Below the pieces are notes generated by a model, which saw only the letters and a list, made by a program, of their open reading frames with translations, searched no databases and was not told where the DNA came from. Positions 1-7,728 of a stretch of 19,004 bases of DNA are shown here, one piece after another. The translations under genes and the position numbers were made by a program. The stretch comes from Bdellovibrionaceae bacterium UBA2466 (GTDB lineage: Bacteria > Bdellovibrionota > FAC87 > UBA2466). The stretch's first letter is position 1. The number at the start of each line of letters is the position of its first letter. The stretch lies in assembly GCA_002342225.1 (NCBI GenBank), contig DDPO01000177.1:6788-25791 (forward strand), written 5' to 3'.

Positions 1-677
1 GTGTAACCATTGACTGAAAGGTGCGGCTCCTTTTTATATATGTCGATCCCGATAATTCCGTTTACGGTATTAATCACTGTGATTGCATCGGTTCCGGCGT
101 TTTTAGCTGCGGTGGCCATCATTTTGATATTAGTCACATTAGGTGTGAGTTTTGTCATGATGGGCACTTTGCTCATGGATTTGGCGGTTTTTACTATATT
201 GGTGATGATCACCGGATCCTGTGAGCATACGGCTCCCATGTCTCTCTCGGGCATCCCATGCGGGCAACCTAAATTGAGTTCGATGGCATTAACACCGACT
301 TTATTCATTTCTTCAACAAGCTTTGCCCAAGCATCCATGTCATGTCCTGGTGCCATGATAGAGCCGATAATCATTTTCTTGGGGTATCTTTTTCTTAAGA
401 TCTTTAATTCATCAAGCCAAACCGATAATCGTCTATCCGTGATAAGTTCGATGTTTTGCATCGCTATTTCGCGATTCCACTTTTTCATGGTTTGAATTCT
501 TGGGGCCACATTGATGATCGGCTCCTCAACCGGACCGACGGTTTTCATGATGGCCGCTGCCCAACCTTTATCGAAAGCCGAGGCCATAAGTTCCCCCGTC
601 GCTGTCGGAGGTGCAGAGGCCAAACACCAAGGATTTTCCATCTCAAAACCTAAAAATGGCAGTCTTAAATCACTCAT
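1..677 (-). CDS. preA: Dihydropyrimidine dehydrogenase subunit PreA (C-terminal part missing at window edge)
   Basis: Reverse translation from ATG at 675-677 gives an open frame of 225 codons that leaves the window. The N-terminal sequence matches the FMN-binding dihydroorotate-dehydrogenase-like domain of PreA/DPD, which reduces uracil and thymine to dihydropyrimidines in the cytoplasm. Visible family motifs are NPWCLASAPPTATGE (15-29), NLGCPHGMPERDMG (135-148) with the likely catalytic acid Cys138, TKLTPNVTN (175-183) and NTVNG (203-207). The residue before Cys138 is Gly, where mammalian DPD has Ser. GGAG lies 9 bases before the start and supports it. The gene follows the aminotransferase by 22 bases, so it is the last operon member visible. 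The ferredoxin-like C-terminal part and any PreT partner would lie left of the window. Identification is strong from the motifs and the context. Confidence 0.93.
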   Translation of the reverse strand, partial: MSDLRLPFLGFEMENPWCLASAPPTATGELMASAFDKGWAAAIMKTVGPVEEPIINVAPRIQTMKKWNREIAMQNIELITDRRLSVWLDELKILRKRYPKKMIIGSIMAPGHDMDAWAKLVEEMNKVGVNAIELNLGCPHGMPERDMGAVCSQDPVIITNIVKTAKSMSKVPIMTKLTPNVTNIKMMATAAKNAGTDAITVINTVNGIIGIDIYKKEPHLSVNGY

Positions 678-699
678 TGCCTAACACTCCAAAACTTCT

Positions 700-2016
700 T
701 TATGGTTTCATTTTAGATTTTGCTTCGTAGAAGCTCTCATCTAAAACTTTCAAAATCTCGTCACAATTCTCTCGAGTAATCGAAAGAGGTGGTGCGATTC
801 GAAGAACATTGCCAAATAGCCCACCTTTGCCGAATAAAATGCCCTTGTTTTTTGCGATTTCCATGACTTCGACGGTTTCCGTGGTTGCATGTTCTTTAGT
901 TTCCCTATCTCTAACGAGCTCAATACCCATCATGAGTCCTCGACCTCGCACGTCTCCAATCCACGGATGTTTTCTTTGCAAAGTCTTGATACCTTCCATG
1001 AGGTAATGACCCATGACCTTTGCATTTTGAATGAGTTTCTCTTCTTTAATGATCTCTAACGTAATTTTTGCCTGGGCTGTTTGGAAAGGATCTCCTCCAA
1101 AAGTGTTGAAGAAGAGTTTGCCAGCAAGTGGTGTTGAGAGTTCGCTTTTCATGATAGCTGCGCCGATCGCGGCTCCATTTCCTAACCCTTTGGCCATGGT
1201 GATGATGTCAGCATCAATGCCCAGCTCTTTCGTCAAAAAATATTCTCCTCCACAACGGCCAACACCGGTTTGAACCTCATCACTGATGTACTTACCACCA
1301 TAGTTGTGAGCGATCTTAGCAGCTTCGTGGAAGTATTCTTTGGGAGGAGAAATAAATCCCCCCACACCCATAACTGGCTCTGCAATAAATGCGGCAATTT
1401 TTCCATGTGTTGAGGTTTGGATCGTTGTCTCAATATTTTTAGCACATTCTAAATTACAGCTTTCGGGTTTTTTGTTGAAGGGGCAGCGATAGCAATAAGG
1501 TTCCATGGCTGAAGTCACTGAAGCCATCGGTTGTCCTTTGAACCTCCAAGTGTGATGACCACAACTTGAAAGAGCCGCTGCAGTTCCACCGTGGTAGCTA
1601 TGCCTTAGATTCACAATGACCGTTTCCCCAGTTGCATTTCGAGATGCCATGAAAGCGAGCTCGTTCGCTTCACTTCCAGAATTGGTAAAAAAAGCCTTGT
1701 CGATTCCGTTTGGGGCCTCTTTCAAAAGATCTTCTGCAAGATTCGTAACATGTTCATTTAAAAAAAGTAGCGTGGTGTGTTGAATCTCATCATTTTCGAT
1801 CATGCTAAGAAGCTTCTGCTTAATCTTCGGGTGATTGTGGCCTGCAGAAATACAAACAATTCCCCCTATACAATCAAGATAAGTGCGGCCTTCTTGGTCA
1901 TAAACATACTGACCCTTGGCTTTAACGAGCTGAACAGGGGTTTTAAAATAATGAACAGCGCTCGCAATGAGGTGTTTTTTTCGCTTCTCTAAAATGGTTT
2001 CATTCGATTGCGGCAT
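700..2016 (-). CDS. Class III PLP aminotransferase, probable beta-alanine/3-aminoisobutyrate transaminase
   Basis: This 438-residue protein is a full-length fold-type I, class III aminotransferase. Landmarks are SGSEAN (113-118, cofactor phosphate binding), the PLP-ring Asp in ISDEVQTG (D246), the Schiff-base lysine in MAKGLGNG (K276) and NTFGGDP (304-310). The overall look is that of AGXT2-like omega-amino-acid transaminases. Placed between the carbamoyl-beta-alanine amidohydrolase and PreA, it most likely converts beta-alanine or 3-aminoisobutyrate to malonate or methylmalonate semialdehyde; the amino acceptor cannot be told from sequence. An unusual cluster of cysteines (C175, C178, C187, C191) follows the substrate domain; comparable Cys-rich segments occur in AGXT2 relatives. 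It lies 11 bases after the amidohydrolase gene. The class assignment is secure and the substrate is inferred from context. Confidence 0.9.
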   Translation of the reverse strand: MPQSNETILEKRKKHLIASAVHYFKTPVQLVKAKGQYVYDQEGRTYLDCIGGIVCISAGHNHPKIKQKLLSMIENDEIQHTTLLFLNEHVTNLAEDLLKEAPNGIDKAFFTNSGSEANELAFMASRNATGETVIVNLRHSYHGGTAAALSSCGHHTWRFKGQPMASVTSAMEPYCYRCPFNKKPESCNLECAKNIETTIQTSTHGKIAAFIAEPVMGVGGFISPPKEYFHEAAKIAHNYGGKYISDEVQTGVGRCGGEYFLTKELGIDADIITMAKGLGNGAAIGAAIMKSELSTPLAGKLFFNTFGGDPFQTAQAKITLEIIKEEKLIQNAKVMGHYLMEGIKTLQRKHPWIGDVRGRGLMMGIELVRDRETKEHATTETVEVMEIAKNKGILFGKGGLFGNVLRIAPPLSITRENCDEILKVLDESFYEAKSKMKP

Positions 2017-2027
2017 AATATCTCCTA

Positions 2028-2894
2028 TTAAAGGTCGGTCATTACTGAATAGGTTTCGGGTCTTCGGTCACGATAAAATTGCCACAGATCTCGAATCTCT
2101 TTTACTTCATCTAAGTCAATCTCAGTGACTAGTAACTCATCTTTGTCACGAGAAGCTTGGTTAAGAATTTTCCCCTTTGGGCTAACTACGTACGATTGCC
2201 CATAAAATTCCCCAATATTCCATGGAGCTTCTGTACCTACTCGATTAATTGCAGCAACAAAATAGCCATTAGCGACGGCGTGAGCAGGTTGTTCAATTTC
2301 CCACAAATACTCGGAGAGACCGGCTACAGTCGCAGAAGGGTTGAATACAATCTCAGCACCATTCAGTCCTAAGCATCTTGCACCCTCAGGAAAATGGCGA
2401 TCATAACAAATGTAAACTCCCACGTTTCCGTAGGCGGTTTTGAAAACAGGATATCCGAGGTTTCCTGGTTTAAAGAAAAATTTCTCCCAAAACCCTTTCA
2501 CTTGGGGAATATGATTTTTTCGATATTTTCCAAGGTATTTACCATCCGCATCGATGACAGCAGCGGTATTGTAATAGACACCTGTGATGTGTTCTTCGTA
2601 GATAGGTACTACGATCACCATGTTATGCTTCTTGGCGTATTCCTGCATCAATTTGGTTGTGGGGCCGTCTGGAATTTGTTCAGTGAGACCATACCATTTG
2701 GCATCCTGAGAAGGGCAAAAGTAGGGACCTGTAAAGATCTCTTGCATGCAGAGCATGTTAACCCCTCTTTTACCAGCTTCATCGATGTATGCGATGTGGG
2801 CATCTAGCATCGCTTTTCGATGCTCTTCACAGCTTTTTTCTGCAGGAGCTTTAGTTCCCATTTGTATAAGACCGACTTTTACTTTTCTTGCCAT
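2028..2894 (-). CDS. Beta-ureidopropionase (N-carbamoyl-beta-alanine amidohydrolase), nitrilase superfamily
   Basis: This 288-residue carbon-nitrogen hydrolase has the complete Glu-Lys-Cys triad: E52 in CMQEIFTGPYF, K126 in YRKNHIP and C163 in YICYDRHFPEGAR. Family-typical FNPSAT follows at 184-189. Such enzymes hydrolyse N-carbamoyl amino acids to the amino acid, CO2 and ammonia. Sequence alone would also allow an N-carbamoylputrescine amidase or a D-carbamoylase. The position directly after dihydropyrimidinase and before a beta-amino-acid transaminase makes N-carbamoyl-beta-alanine and N-carbamoyl-3-aminoisobutyrate the likely substrates. The start is preceded by AAGGAGAC on the coding strand, a good ribosome-binding site. 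The gap to the dihydropyrimidinase gene is 18 bases. Confidence 0.9.
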   Translation of the reverse strand: MARKVKVGLIQMGTKAPAEKSCEEHRKAMLDAHIAYIDEAGKRGVNMLCMQEIFTGPYFCPSQDAKWYGLTEQIPDGPTTKLMQEYAKKHNMVIVVPIYEEHITGVYYNTAAVIDADGKYLGKYRKNHIPQVKGFWEKFFFKPGNLGYPVFKTAYGNVGVYICYDRHFPEGARCLGLNGAEIVFNPSATVAGLSEYLWEIEQPAHAVANGYFVAAINRVGTEAPWNIGEFYGQSYVVSPKGKILNQASRDKDELLVTEIDLDEVKEIRDLWQFYRDRRPETYSVMTDL

Positions 2895-2912
2895 GGCTGT
2901 CTCCTTAAAAAG

Positions 2913-4307
2913 TTAAATTAAATTGTGCTGAGAAAATGGTTTTCTCGGCAAATATCTTCCAAAACCCTTTCCAATCAAAGCCTTCCCATTATCGATGGCT
3001 AATGTACCTCTTAAAAATACACTTCTCACTTTTCCAGTGACTTCCCACCCTTCGTAACTCGAGTAATCACATCGCATGTGCTGAGTGTCTTTCGAAAGAA
3101 CATGTTTTTTCTTGGGATCGAAAATAACAAGGTCAGCATCACTGCCGACAGCGATAGTTCCCTTTTGCGGGTACAGACCAAAAATTTTTGCAGGGGCTGT
3201 ACAGTTTATGGAAACATATTGATTTAAAGAGATTCTGTCTTTAAGAACCCCTTCCGAAAACATGAGTTCCATTCTGTTTTCGATACCAGGGGCCCCGTTT
3301 GGAATTTTTGAAAAGTCTTGGAGTCCCATCTTTTTTTGATCCATACAAAATGGGCAGTGATCTGTGGCCACTGTGTGCACTAAATTTTGATTGATACCGT
3401 TCCAGAGGGCCTCTTGATCTCGTTTCTTTCTAAGAGGTGGGCTCATGACCCATTTTGAACCCTCAAAGTTAGGAAGATCGTACAGAGAGTCATCGAGGAG
3501 TAAATACTGAACACAGGTCTCAACAAGGACTTGCTGATTCCGTTTAGTCGCCTCTCGCACACGATTCAAGGCCCCTTCACACGTCATATGAACGATATAA
3601 ACGGGGTGGTTTCCTGAAAATGCAAGATCAAGTGCTCTTCCGGTCGCTTCAGATTCAGTGATTTCGGGACGTGTTAACGCATGGTAACGAGGAGTTAAGT
3701 TTCCTGCTTCGCGGCTAGCTTGAACTAAAGAATCGACTAAATCTCCATTTTCCGCATGAACGGTAACAAGACCGCCCCATTTCTTACACTCGTTCATTAG
3801 GGCTATCATCTGTTGATCATCGATCATGATGGCCCCTTTGTAGGCCATGAAGGTTTTAAAAGAGGTAACCCCTTCTTTCTGTATAAGCTCTTTGATCTCC
3901 TTGGCTGTCTCTTTGTTAAAATCGATCACAGCCATATGGAAAGCATAATCGGCTACGGCTTTTCCTTTTGCTTTTTCATGCCAAGCTGCAAGTCCTTCTT
4001 TGAGGCTTTTTTTCTTACTTTGAAAAGCAAAGTCAATAATCGAAGTAGTTCCTCCGTGGAGGGCTGCTAGAGTTCCCGTTTCGAAATCATCGCTGGAGAA
4101 AGTTCCCATGAAGGGAAGATCGAGATGGGTGTGGGCATCAATACCACCCGGAAAAACGTAACAACCGGTTGCATCGCATTCGCTGTCCGCTTTCTCAGAG
4201 ATGTTTCGGCCGATAGTTTTTACCTTTTCGTTCTCAATTAAAATATCTGCATTGAAAACATCAGTCGCAGTAACAACAGTTCCATTTTTAATAAGTGTTT
4301 TCTTCAT
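2913..4307 (-). CDS. hydA: Dihydropyrimidinase (hydantoinase family)
   Basis: This 464-residue amidohydrolase-superfamily enzyme opens dihydrouracil or dihydrothymine to the N-carbamoyl-beta-amino acid. All metal ligands of the binuclear centre can be placed: H59 and H61 in GIDAHTHLD, the lysine expected to be carboxylated (K151 in SFKTFMAYKG), H184 in VHAENGD, H240 in VHMTCEGA, and D316 in ATDHCPF. Tyr156 in FMAYKG corresponds to the substrate-contacting tyrosine of this family. The length is normal for dihydropyrimidinases and D-hydantoinases. It sits 4 bases after the dehydrogenase gene, so translation is probably coupled. Function as dihydropyrimidinase rather than a hydantoinase of unknown physiology is supported by PreA in the same operon. 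Confidence 0.95.
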   Translation of the reverse strand: MKKTLIKNGTVVTATDVFNADILIENEKVKTIGRNISEKADSECDATGCYVFPGGIDAHTHLDLPFMGTFSSDDFETGTLAALHGGTTSIIDFAFQSKKKSLKEGLAAWHEKAKGKAVADYAFHMAVIDFNKETAKEIKELIQKEGVTSFKTFMAYKGAIMIDDQQMIALMNECKKWGGLVTVHAENGDLVDSLVQASREAGNLTPRYHALTRPEITESEATGRALDLAFSGNHPVYIVHMTCEGALNRVREATKRNQQVLVETCVQYLLLDDSLYDLPNFEGSKWVMSPPLRKKRDQEALWNGINQNLVHTVATDHCPFCMDQKKMGLQDFSKIPNGAPGIENRMELMFSEGVLKDRISLNQYVSINCTAPAKIFGLYPQKGTIAVGSDADLVIFDPKKKHVLSKDTQHMRCDYSSYEGWEVTGKVRSVFLRGTLAIDNGKALIGKGFGRYLPRKPFSQHNLI

Positions 4308-4311
4308 TTTT

Positions 4312-5760
4312 TTACCAAATATTTGAATCCTTATTCCATCTTTGAATCGTCACTTTAGTGTCGGTAAAAAACTGAACACCACTTTGTCCGTGCGCTTTAA
4401 TATCGCCAAAAAAAGAATCTTTTGCTCCACCAAAAGAGAAGAAAGACATGGGTGCTGGAACTCCAATATTAAGACCCAACATTGCAGGAGCAGCTTCATA
4501 ACTAAATTGTCGAGCTGCAGCGCCTGAGCTTGTAAAGAGCGATGCCGTGTTGGCAAAAGGTGAACTATTTATCCATTGAATTGCTTCATCGAGGGATTTT
4601 ACCTTCGCTAAACAAACAACAGGGCCAAAAATTTCCTCTTGAGCAATTCTCATTTGGGGCCGCACTTCACCAATAACTGTGGGTTTTAAAAAATACCCTT
4701 TGCTATTGTGATTTCTTCCATCAAGTAAAAGCTCAGCTTTTTCATCGATAGCCGACTGTATAAGGCCTTTAATTCGAGCGACGGATGCTTTTGAAATGAC
4801 GGGCCCCATTTGGGTTCTGGGGTCTGAACCATCTCCTACAATCATATCGGAAGCAGCTCGAAGCATCTGTTTTTTAACTTCGTCATAAGTGTTGCCAACA
4901 CAAAGAATAACAGAACCGGCAAGACATCTTTGCCCGGCACACCCAACGATAGATTCCAAACAGGTTTTGACTGAAGTTTCTAAGTTGGCATCCGGCAGCA
5001 CTACCATGAAATTTTTAGCTCCGCCGAGAGCTTGGACTCGTTTTCCATGTGAAGTTGCGAGTTGGTAGACATGTTTTGCAACCGGAGTGGAACCCACAAA
5101 AGAAACCCCTTTAATATCTGGGTGGCTACAGAGGGAGTTTACAACCTCTTTCCCACCGAGAACCAAATTCATCACTCCCTTGGGAAACCCAGCCTTCTCA
5201 ATCAGCTCAAAGATCTTAATTTGAGTGAGGGGAACTCTTTCGCTGGGCTTTAATACGTATGTATTTCCAGTAGCTACAGCAAACGGCCAAAACCAAAAAG
5301 GAACCATTGCTGGGAAATTAAACGGAGTGATACCTGCAAAGACTCCCATAGGTTGCCTGAGCGACTGACAATCAATACCTGTTGCGATGTCTTCAAAACT
5401 TTGTCCCATCATAAGAGTTGGAATGCCACAGGCAGTCTCAACCATTTGAATACCTCGTCGAACATCACCTCGAGACTCGACAAGGGTCTTTCCATGCTCT
5501 TGAGTGCAGAGTCTAACTAAAGTTTCGAAGTTTTCTTCAAGTAGGGTTTTTAATCGAAAAAGATATTGAGTTCTGTCGATCGCTGGTGTTTTGCGCCAGG
5601 TCTTAAAAGCCTCTTTTGCAGCTGTAACAGCTTTGTCGACATCTTTTGTTGTTCCAAGTGGTGATAGAGCTAGAACTTCTTCCGTGGCTGGATTGATGAC
5701 CTCGATCGTTTCAGTTCCAGTCGAAGCAATCCACTCTCCATAAATATAATTTTTTATCAT
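4312..5760 (-). CDS. mmsA: CoA-acylating (methyl)malonate-semialdehyde dehydrogenase
   Basis: This 482-residue aldehyde dehydrogenase catalyses NAD- and CoA-dependent decarboxylating oxidation of malonate or methylmalonate semialdehyde to acetyl-CoA or propionyl-CoA. Evidence is FNFP with catalytic Asn148, KPSE (171-174), the catalytic cysteine C279 in GCAGQRC, and EEIFGPVV in the C-terminal half. GGAKN (246-250) is the signature of the MmsA subgroup, which has lost the general-base Glu of ordinary aldehyde dehydrogenases, consistent with CoA acylation. It is first in the operon and performs the last pathway step, feeding both uracil and thymine carbon into central metabolism. AGGGGA lies about 6 bases before the ATG and supports the start. 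Confidence 0.94.
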   Translation of the reverse strand: MIKNYIYGEWIASTGTETIEVINPATEEVLALSPLGTTKDVDKAVTAAKEAFKTWRKTPAIDRTQYLFRLKTLLEENFETLVRLCTQEHGKTLVESRGDVRRGIQMVETACGIPTLMMGQSFEDIATGIDCQSLRQPMGVFAGITPFNFPAMVPFWFWPFAVATGNTYVLKPSERVPLTQIKIFELIEKAGFPKGVMNLVLGGKEVVNSLCSHPDIKGVSFVGSTPVAKHVYQLATSHGKRVQALGGAKNFMVVLPDANLETSVKTCLESIVGCAGQRCLAGSVILCVGNTYDEVKKQMLRAASDMIVGDGSDPRTQMGPVISKASVARIKGLIQSAIDEKAELLLDGRNHNSKGYFLKPTVIGEVRPQMRIAQEEIFGPVVCLAKVKSLDEAIQWINSSPFANTASLFTSSGAAARQFSYEAAPAMLGLNIGVPAPMSFFSFGGAKDSFFGDIKAHGQSGVQFFTDTKVTIQRWNKDSNIW

Positions 5761-5798
5761 TGATGTCCCCTGTGACCTAAGAATCTTCAGAGGGGAAA

Positions 5799-5827
5799 CT
5801 TAACACTAACAGGAGGGGCTTTGCCAA
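5799..5827 (-). promoter_or_regulatory. Possible promoter of the pyrimidine-catabolism operon
   Basis: On the minus strand, TTGGCA (5822-5827) and GTTAAG (5799-5804) are separated by exactly 17 bases, about 40 bases before the mmsA start. The -10 match is poor. A second possible -10, GATAAT, lies slightly upstream without a clear -35. No operator palindrome or regulator gene is visible next to it. The operon could also be read from the upstream sigma operon, because no strong terminator separates the two. Confidence 0.25.
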
Positions 5828-5856
5828 GTATTATCGAGAGGAGCGCCGTGTTAAAA

Positions 5857-6636
5857 TTAATCTCTGAGCGGCATTAATGGAACAAAAACCTGAGGGGAAA
5901 TGGAGTGATTGATTGGAAGAAAATGAGTCTTAAATCCTTCTGACCGAATATGTTGGGCTCGGTGGATTTCATTGCATTGTCCGGAAAAAATATAGCTACC
6001 TGATTTTTTATCGAGCTTTAAGTTGAATAAAGTTGCTAATTCAATCATGACATTATCTATCGTTTTGGGTTCGATGTTGCTTCCGAACTCACCAAATCCC
6101 CAGTCGATCATCCTATCTGCACATTCACCTGGCATGAGATAGCTAAATCCCCCTAATTGATTTTTTAGTTCTTTAAGAAGGTCTCTGAGCGGAACCGCTT
6201 GAGCCAGCACAGAAATCACTTTGGTATGACTGTCATCTACAACAACTTCCAAATATCCGCCTAACGGTTGAGAGAGAGCAGTTTTATAAAACATGGAACG
6301 GCCCCGAGCTCTCACTCTGCCATTCAATTGCCCAATGATTTCAGAAACAGCATTTTGAAGAGGGTCTCGTATGTCATCGTTGGAAGTTAATAAGAATACA
6401 AGCTCATTACCGTTCGACTTAATCTCATATCGTACATTTTCTAGACCTGGAAAAGAAACAATTCCATGATCAAAACGATCTCGCACGATTTTTTGAGACC
6501 TATCAAGTAACAAATTGTTTTCTTCATAAACAGCCATTTGAATAGCTGAGAGAAACTGAGTTTCTGGGTTCAATGAGTCTGCAAAGCTATTAAAACTCAT
6601 TAACGAGCCAAAAATAAGTGCGCAGATTTTTCTCAT
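5857..6636 (-). CDS. Exported STN-like-domain protein in the ECF sigma operon
   Basis: The 259-residue protein begins with a clear signal peptide (hydrophobic CALIFGSLMSF, likely cleavage after NSFA at residue 19). It should be periplasmic or exposed on the inner face of the outer membrane. Residues about 138-218 resemble the STN (secretin and TonB N-terminal) fold: an opening strand, the helix PLRDLLKELKNQLGG, then a long central segment, the helix TIDNVMIELATLFNL and a closing strand GSYIFSG. The match is by pattern, without a database search. Two cysteines (C172, C221) flank the second half and could form a disulfide. There is no beta-barrel or secretin core, so this is not a TonB receptor. 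Its ATG overlaps the anti-sigma stop by 4 bases (ATGA), which implies a shared role in signalling. Function is otherwise unknown. Confidence 0.7.
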   Translation of the reverse strand: MRKICALIFGSLMSFNSFADSLNPETQFLSAIQMAVYEENNLLLDRSQKIVRDRFDHGIVSFPGLENVRYEIKSNGNELVFLLTSNDDIRDPLQNAVSEIIGQLNGRVRARGRSMFYKTALSQPLGGYLEVVVDDSHTKVISVLAQAVPLRDLLKELKNQLGGFSYLMPGECADRMIDWGFGEFGSNIEPKTIDNVMIELATLFNLKLDKKSGSYIFSGQCNEIHRAQHIRSEGFKTHFLPINHSISPQVFVPLMPLRD

Positions 6637-7151
6637 TTACTCCTCGTGGTTTCAAATTCAATAGACTGTAGTAGTTCAGGTTGAAGGTAGTGAACTTTGA
6701 CTCCATTTTTGTTTTCTAGGCGAATTTGCGCTAATGGAGGTGGCTGAGAAATATTGTTGTTCTCTTTAGGATCATTTTGTTGAGTCATGACAACAGAAAT
6801 AACTATGGCGGCTAGAGCTATAGAAACAGCTCCTCGAAATAACCAGCCCCCATTAAACAAAATACCTGTAAGGTTTTTAACTTGTCTGGTTTCATTCAGC
6901 TTCCAACCCTTCAAGATGAGTGTTTCATCTTTCTGTAGGCGAGAGTACACGCGCATTAATGAAGAAGTGACATCAGGTTCAGGAGAAAAATATTGATTCC
7001 AATTTTGTTTTAGGGTTTGGAGTTTTTTTGTGCAACTTTCACACTTTATAAGGTGGTAATTGAGCAGCCCCCGTTTAACTAAATTGATTTCTTGTGGAAT
7101 GGTAAAAAATTCCAAAAGTTTTTCCTGACCGGGACACTTAGGTCGTAACAT
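6633..7151 (-). CDS. Membrane-spanning zinc-finger (ZAS-type) anti-sigma factor
   Basis: The 172-residue protein has the H-x3-C-x2-C core of zinc-binding anti-sigma domains at H33, C37 and C40 (HLIKCESC), with a further Cys at position 6. A single hydrophobic helix lies at about 103-122 (WLFRGAVSIALAAIVISVVM), followed by a C-terminal domain of about 50 residues that should face the periplasm. This is the architecture of anti-sigma factors that hold an ECF sigma at the membrane until a signal arrives. It overlaps the sigma gene by 14 bases and the STN-like gene by 4 bases, so all three are probably translationally coupled. No sequence similarity beyond the zinc-binding core is claimed. Confidence 0.85.
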   Translation of the reverse strand: MLRPKCPGQEKLLEFFTIPQEINLVKRGLLNYHLIKCESCTKKLQTLKQNWNQYFSPEPDVTSSLMRVYSRLQKDETLILKGWKLNETRQVKNLTGILFNGGWLFRGAVSIALAAIVISVVMTQQNDPKENNNISQPPPLAQIRLENKNGVKVHYLQPELLQSIEFETTRSK

Positions 7152-7728
7152 AGGTTCCTCTTATCGGAGCTAATTTTTCAACACCGCTATTAAAAAATGC
7201 AACGAGTGCTTTTTTGGCTCTTACATAAGCTTGTCGAGCTGCTTGCTCGGTAAGACCCAGTCTTTCCGCAACTTCTTTGTGAGATAGCCCTAGGGCATCT
7301 CGAAGCCAGATGATCTCCGAATCTTTTTCGTTGAGCGACTCCATGGCCAACTTCAGCTCGCGCATCTCAATTGCATTTTCTGCTCGAGAGTTTTCAGCAG
7401 CTTCTGCATGAATAGGCAGACTATCCAATGGCACTGTATTTCGTTCGGCTTTTGGAGCCCTTGCCACTTTGTCGATGTGGCAATTTTTAACCATTTGAAG
7501 AAGATAGCGTTGAACTGCTAACTCCTCGACCGCTTCAATTTTATCTAAATTAATTAAAAACCGAACAAAGGATTCCTGAAGGACATCCTCTGAAAGAGCT
7601 CTGTCGCCGTGGGTTTTCCACATTAGAAAGCGCATTAGACCGGGTGCTGTCTTTTCATAGAGAGGTAAGAAGGCCGACTGGTCTCCTTGCCGTAATCGCT
7701 GAATGTAATGACTAAGTGAGGTTGCCAT
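7138..7728 (-). CDS. ECF-type RNA polymerase sigma factor
   Basis: The 196-residue protein has only sigma regions 2 and 4, as in ECF (group IV) sigma factors. Region 2 spans about 14-90, with the core-binding and -10-recognising helix GDRALSEDVLQESFVRFL (41-58). Region 4 spans about 126-177, with the helix-turn-helix LSHKEVAERLGLTEQAARQAYVRAKKAL (148-175). A linker of about 35 residues joins them. It is the first gene of a three-gene operon with its likely anti-sigma factor and an STN-like exported protein. Such operons are usually autoregulated, but no convincing pair of ECF promoter boxes could be picked out in the 215-base divergent region upstream. The coding-strand ATG is preceded only by a weak GGG. 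Confidence 0.92.
   Translation of the reverse strand: MATSLSHYIQRLRQGDQSAFLPLYEKTAPGLMRFLMWKTHGDRALSEDVLQESFVRFLINLDKIEAVEELAVQRYLLQMVKNCHIDKVARAPKAERNTVPLDSLPIHAEAAENSRAENAIEMRELKLAMESLNEKDSEIIWLRDALGLSHKEVAERLGLTEQAARQAYVRAKKALVAFFNSGVEKLAPIRGTYVTT

Noticed and set aside
10..495. Plus-strand open frame of 161 codons at the left edge with hydrophobic stretches
   Set aside because: It is the antisense shadow of preA, whose minus-strand translation carries clear family motifs throughout.
2394..2807. Plus-strand open frame of 137 codons
   Set aside because: It lies entirely opposite the amidohydrolase gene with all its catalytic residues; it has no ribosome-binding site and no recognisable protein.
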